Below, piece after piece: positions 13,152-14,703 of a stretch of 14,703 bases of DNA. The notes below the pieces were generated by a model that had not been told where the DNA came from, made no database searches, and saw nothing but the letters and a program-made list of their open reading frames with translations. Source of the stretch: Tidjanibacter sp. GTDB taxonomy: Bacteria > Bacteroidota > Bacteroidia > Bacteroidales > Rikenellaceae. Location of the stretch: positions 1 through 14,703 of the forward strand of contig JAFNVE010000137.1 in the NCBI GenBank assembly GCA_017379955.1, given 5' to 3'. The position numbers were made by a program, and so were the translations under genes. The stretch's first letter is position 1. Every line of letters starts with the position of its first letter.

Positions 13152-14075
13152 ATGACTAGACAAATTGAATTATTGGTAGAACGAGCTATTGAGGGAGAAG
13201 AATTTGCCATTAATGGATTAGAGAATATTCGCCAGAGAAATAACCCTCAGGAAATGCAGTGGGTGGCAAACTCATACTTCGACCGAAAGAGGTATACCGA
13301 AGCAGCTGAGTGGTTTAGCCTTTGCGCCGCGCATAATGATAGTTATGCCATAACTATTTTAGCCACTATGTATTGCGAAGGCAAAGGTGTTGAGAAGGAC
13401 GAGGTTGAAGGTGCAAATTTGTATCGTATGGCAGCCGAAATGGGCGATCCCATTGCGCAATATCAACTTGGCACCTGCTATGATGATGGTACAGGCGTAG
13501 AGCAAAGTTACAGCGAAGCATTGAAATGGTTTATGTGTTCTGCGGAAGGTTACTATCCACCTGCCTATGCATTGATTGGTGAATACTATTTATGCGGAAA
13601 TGGCGTTAAACAAGACGATGCAAAAGCAATAGAGTGGTTTCGCAAAAGCGAAGATCGATCTCCAATAGCCCGATTATATCTTGGTATGTGCTACGATAAG
13701 GGTAGGGGTGTGGAACAGGACTACGAGATGGCTCGTAATTACTTTATAGGTGTAACAAAAATGACGACTGATCCTGTGACTCCCCCTGAATTCTATATGG
13801 AAGCCGAAGAGTTTTTAGGTGATTATTATAGATTAGGGAAAGGTGTAGAAATAGACTACAAGGAGAGTGCAAAATGGTATCATTTAGCTGCAAAACATGG
13901 TTCTTCCACAGCGCAGCTTCTTTTATCCACTTTCTACGAACAGGGGTTAGGTGTTGAGAAGAGTGATGCCGAAACTATCAAGTGGTTGCGTACTGCTGCA
14001 GAAAATGGAGATCCAGATGCGCAATTTATACTCGGGAAGTTCTACTACCAAGCTCATATTGTGGAAAAAATGTAG
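13152..14075 (+). CDS. Sel1-like repeat protein, truncated by a frameshift
   Basis: Tandem ~36-residue Sel1 (tetratricopeptide-like) repeats fill residues ~45-307. The G-x-G-V-E landmark recurs as GKGVEK, GTGVEQ, GNGVKQ, GRGVEQ, GKGVEI and GLGVEK, each preceded by 'A.WF..AAE.G...A...LG..Y'-type helices. Sel1 proteins are scaffolds that bind partner proteins. No signal peptide is seen (MTRQIELLVERAIEGEEF), so it is likely cytoplasmic. The frame ends at TAG 14073-14075 in the middle of a repeat. The run A6 at 14065-14070 is one base short of the A7 that would restore VEKNVEETIKWF and continue to a natural stop at 14269 (about 372 residues). It is the last gene of the four-gene cluster. The product may be a truncated protein, a frameshifted one, or an intact one hidden by a sequencing error. 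Confidence 0.85.
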   Translation: MTRQIELLVERAIEGEEFAINGLENIRQRNNPQEMQWVANSYFDRKRYTEAAEWFSLCAAHNDSYAITILATMYCEGKGVEKDEVEGANLYRMAAEMGDPIAQYQLGTCYDDGTGVEQSYSEALKWFMCSAEGYYPPAYALIGEYYLCGNGVKQDDAKAIEWFRKSEDRSPIARLYLGMCYDKGRGVEQDYEMARNYFIGVTKMTTDPVTPPEFYMEAEEFLGDYYRLGKGVEIDYKESAKWYHLAAKHGSSTAQLLLSTFYEQGLGVEKSDAETIKWLRTAAENGDPDAQFILGKFYYQAHIVEKM

Positions 14076-14269
14076 AAGAAACTATCAAATGGTTTCGATG
14101 TGCGGCCGAACAAGGACACTGCGAAGCACAGTTTTACTTATGGGCATTCTATGATGCAGGTGAAGGCGTTGAGCGAAATGCGGAAGAGGCTCAAAAGTGG
14201 CTATTGCTCGCTGCAGAGCAGGGACACGAAAAGGCAATAGAGTTGCTTGAAGAAGAGGACGATAAATAA
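14066..14269 (+). pseudogene. C-terminal part of the Sel1 gene in the -1 frame
   Basis: After the A6 tract the homology continues in the -1 frame as NVEETIKWFRCAAEQGHCEA, then AFYDAGEGVERNAEEAQKW and LLAAEQGHEKAIELLEEEDDK. This is two further Sel1 repeats and an acidic C-terminal end, stopping at TAA 14267-14269 only 3 nt before the terminator stem. An in-frame ATG at 13982 exists but lies inside the upstream repeats and would make out-of-frame sequence first. The segment is therefore best read as the displaced tail of the same gene rather than a separate one. Confidence 0.8.
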
Positions 14270-14272
14270 ATT

Positions 14273-14321
14273 CAGGCGTATGCAGGGTTATATATAACCC
14301 ACAGCATACGCCTGTTTTTTT
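14273..14321 (+). terminator. Strong intrinsic terminator closing the Sel1 cluster
   Basis: CAGGCGTATGC (14273-14283) pairs perfectly with GCATACGCCTG (14304-14314). Inside it GGGTTATA and TATAACCC (14285-14300) form a second palindrome, and TTTTTTT (14315-14321) follows. A-rich sequence just upstream (14264-14270) might allow some function for the convergent minus-strand gene. The following stretch to 14436 has only two short 6-bp hairpins (14331-14347 and 14370-14388) and no gene. Confidence 0.9.
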
Positions 14322-14436
14322 ATTTTTATTGCATCTCTGAAAGATGCTTGATTTCAGTGTTTTGCTTTCAAAGGCCTTATATGCCTTTCTACTCGTAGTA
14401 CTTCGTGTTAGGTATATTTTTATTGTAGCGCGGTAT

Positions 14437-14703
14437 CTACTCTTCCAATAGTGGAATCTCAATGCTGCTGGGGTGTTTCTTGCCGCTGAATACGCTTTGG
14501 TGTGCTATGCGGGTGCGGGTCTGCTCTGCCCATGGGCCTGCATAGTTGGAGTGGATGCTATACTGCGGGAAGTCCGACGAGGAGATATCTACACGGATAC
14601 GGCTACCGGGCTGGATTTCCCAGACGATAGGCAACATTTCAACCTCAACCTCAACCACTTCGCCGGGAGTGTAGGTACCACGAGGGCCGAGTTTGTCCTC
14701 GCG
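14437..14703 (-). CDS. CocE/NonD family hydrolase, C-terminal fragment (cut by right window edge)
   Basis: The minus-strand frame is open from the window edge (14703) to a stop at 14437-14439, giving 88 residues. The text YTPGEVVEVEVEMLPIVWEI followed by QPGSRIRVDISSSDFPQYSI and an HSN segment is the hallmark of the C-terminal jelly-roll domain of X-Pro dipeptidyl-peptidase/CocE-like serine hydrolases (PepX_C). In these, 'PGHRIRVDISSSNFP' is highly conserved. The alpha/beta-hydrolase catalytic domain would lie beyond the window. A GTG at 14656-14658 could be mistaken for a start, but homology continues upstream of it (LGPRGTYTPGE). Related Bacteroidota enzymes are usually exported acylases or peptidases. 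The gene converges on the Sel1 cluster. Confidence 0.85.
   Translation of the reverse strand, partial: REDKLGPRGTYTPGEVVEVEVEMLPIVWEIQPGSRIRVDISSSDFPQYSIHSNYAGPWAEQTRTRIAHQSVFSGKKHPSSIEIPLLEE

Noticed and set aside
14331..14388. Two short hairpins (GCATCT/AGATGC and AAAGGC/GCCTTT) as terminators of the minus-strand hydrolase
   Set aside because: On the minus strand neither is followed by a T-run, so they do not qualify as intrinsic terminators.

Overview
The window looks like a chromosomal segment of a member of the Bacteroidota, most likely Bacteroidales. The evidence is Bacteroidota-type promoters (TTTG/TTG, about 19-20 nt, then TAnnTTTG), start codons without clear Shine-Dalgarno sequences, a DUF4954 protein, and a thiamine-uptake operon of the OMthi-pnuT-thiN type. 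The futalosine-pathway genes mqnB and mqnD, rather than the classical men pathway of Bacteroides, make a Rikenellaceae/Alistipes-like host plausible. That last step is inference.

Layout. (1) 1-2010, minus strand: the start of an exported protein (cut by the left edge, possibly a family 2 glycoside hydrolase) lies downstream of a DUF4954 left-handed beta-helix protein. A good Bacteroidota promoter sits inside a perfect 17-nt palindrome. (2) 2184-6024, plus strand: asnS, then a 312-nt gap filled by three consecutive inverted repeats, including a 125-nt imperfect hairpin, then rpoN (sigma-54) and a PAP2-like multispanning membrane protein. (3) 6039-11222, plus strand: a strong promoter, a 5' leader hairpin, a TPP riboswitch, then a TonB-dependent receptor, pnuT, thiN (thiamine pyrophosphokinase), mqnB and mqnD. 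The last four genes are overlapping or almost touching. The run ends in two hairpin terminators.

(4) 11236-14321, plus strand: by eye a more A/T-rich accessory block. It opens with a roughly 224-bp element bounded by perfect 11-bp inverted repeats. A tight four-gene cluster follows: a zinc-ribbon/DUF4112 membrane protein, a protein with ten CxxC knuckles, an unrecognised 75-residue protein, and a Sel1-repeat protein. A one-base shortage in an A6 run splits the Sel1 gene into two frames. A textbook intrinsic terminator closes the block. (5) 14437-14703, minus strand: the C-terminal end of a CocE/NonD (X-Pro dipeptidyl-peptidase-like) hydrolase, cut by the right edge.

How the genes work together. 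The thiamine module is coherent: an outer-membrane TonB-dependent importer, an inner-membrane PnuT carrier and a cytoplasmic kinase that traps thiamine as TPP, with TPP feeding back on the leader riboswitch. The unusual point is that two menaquinone genes continue the same run. The four-gene cluster is the least explained part of the window. Its layout suggests a co-transcribed unit, but I cannot assign it a function.
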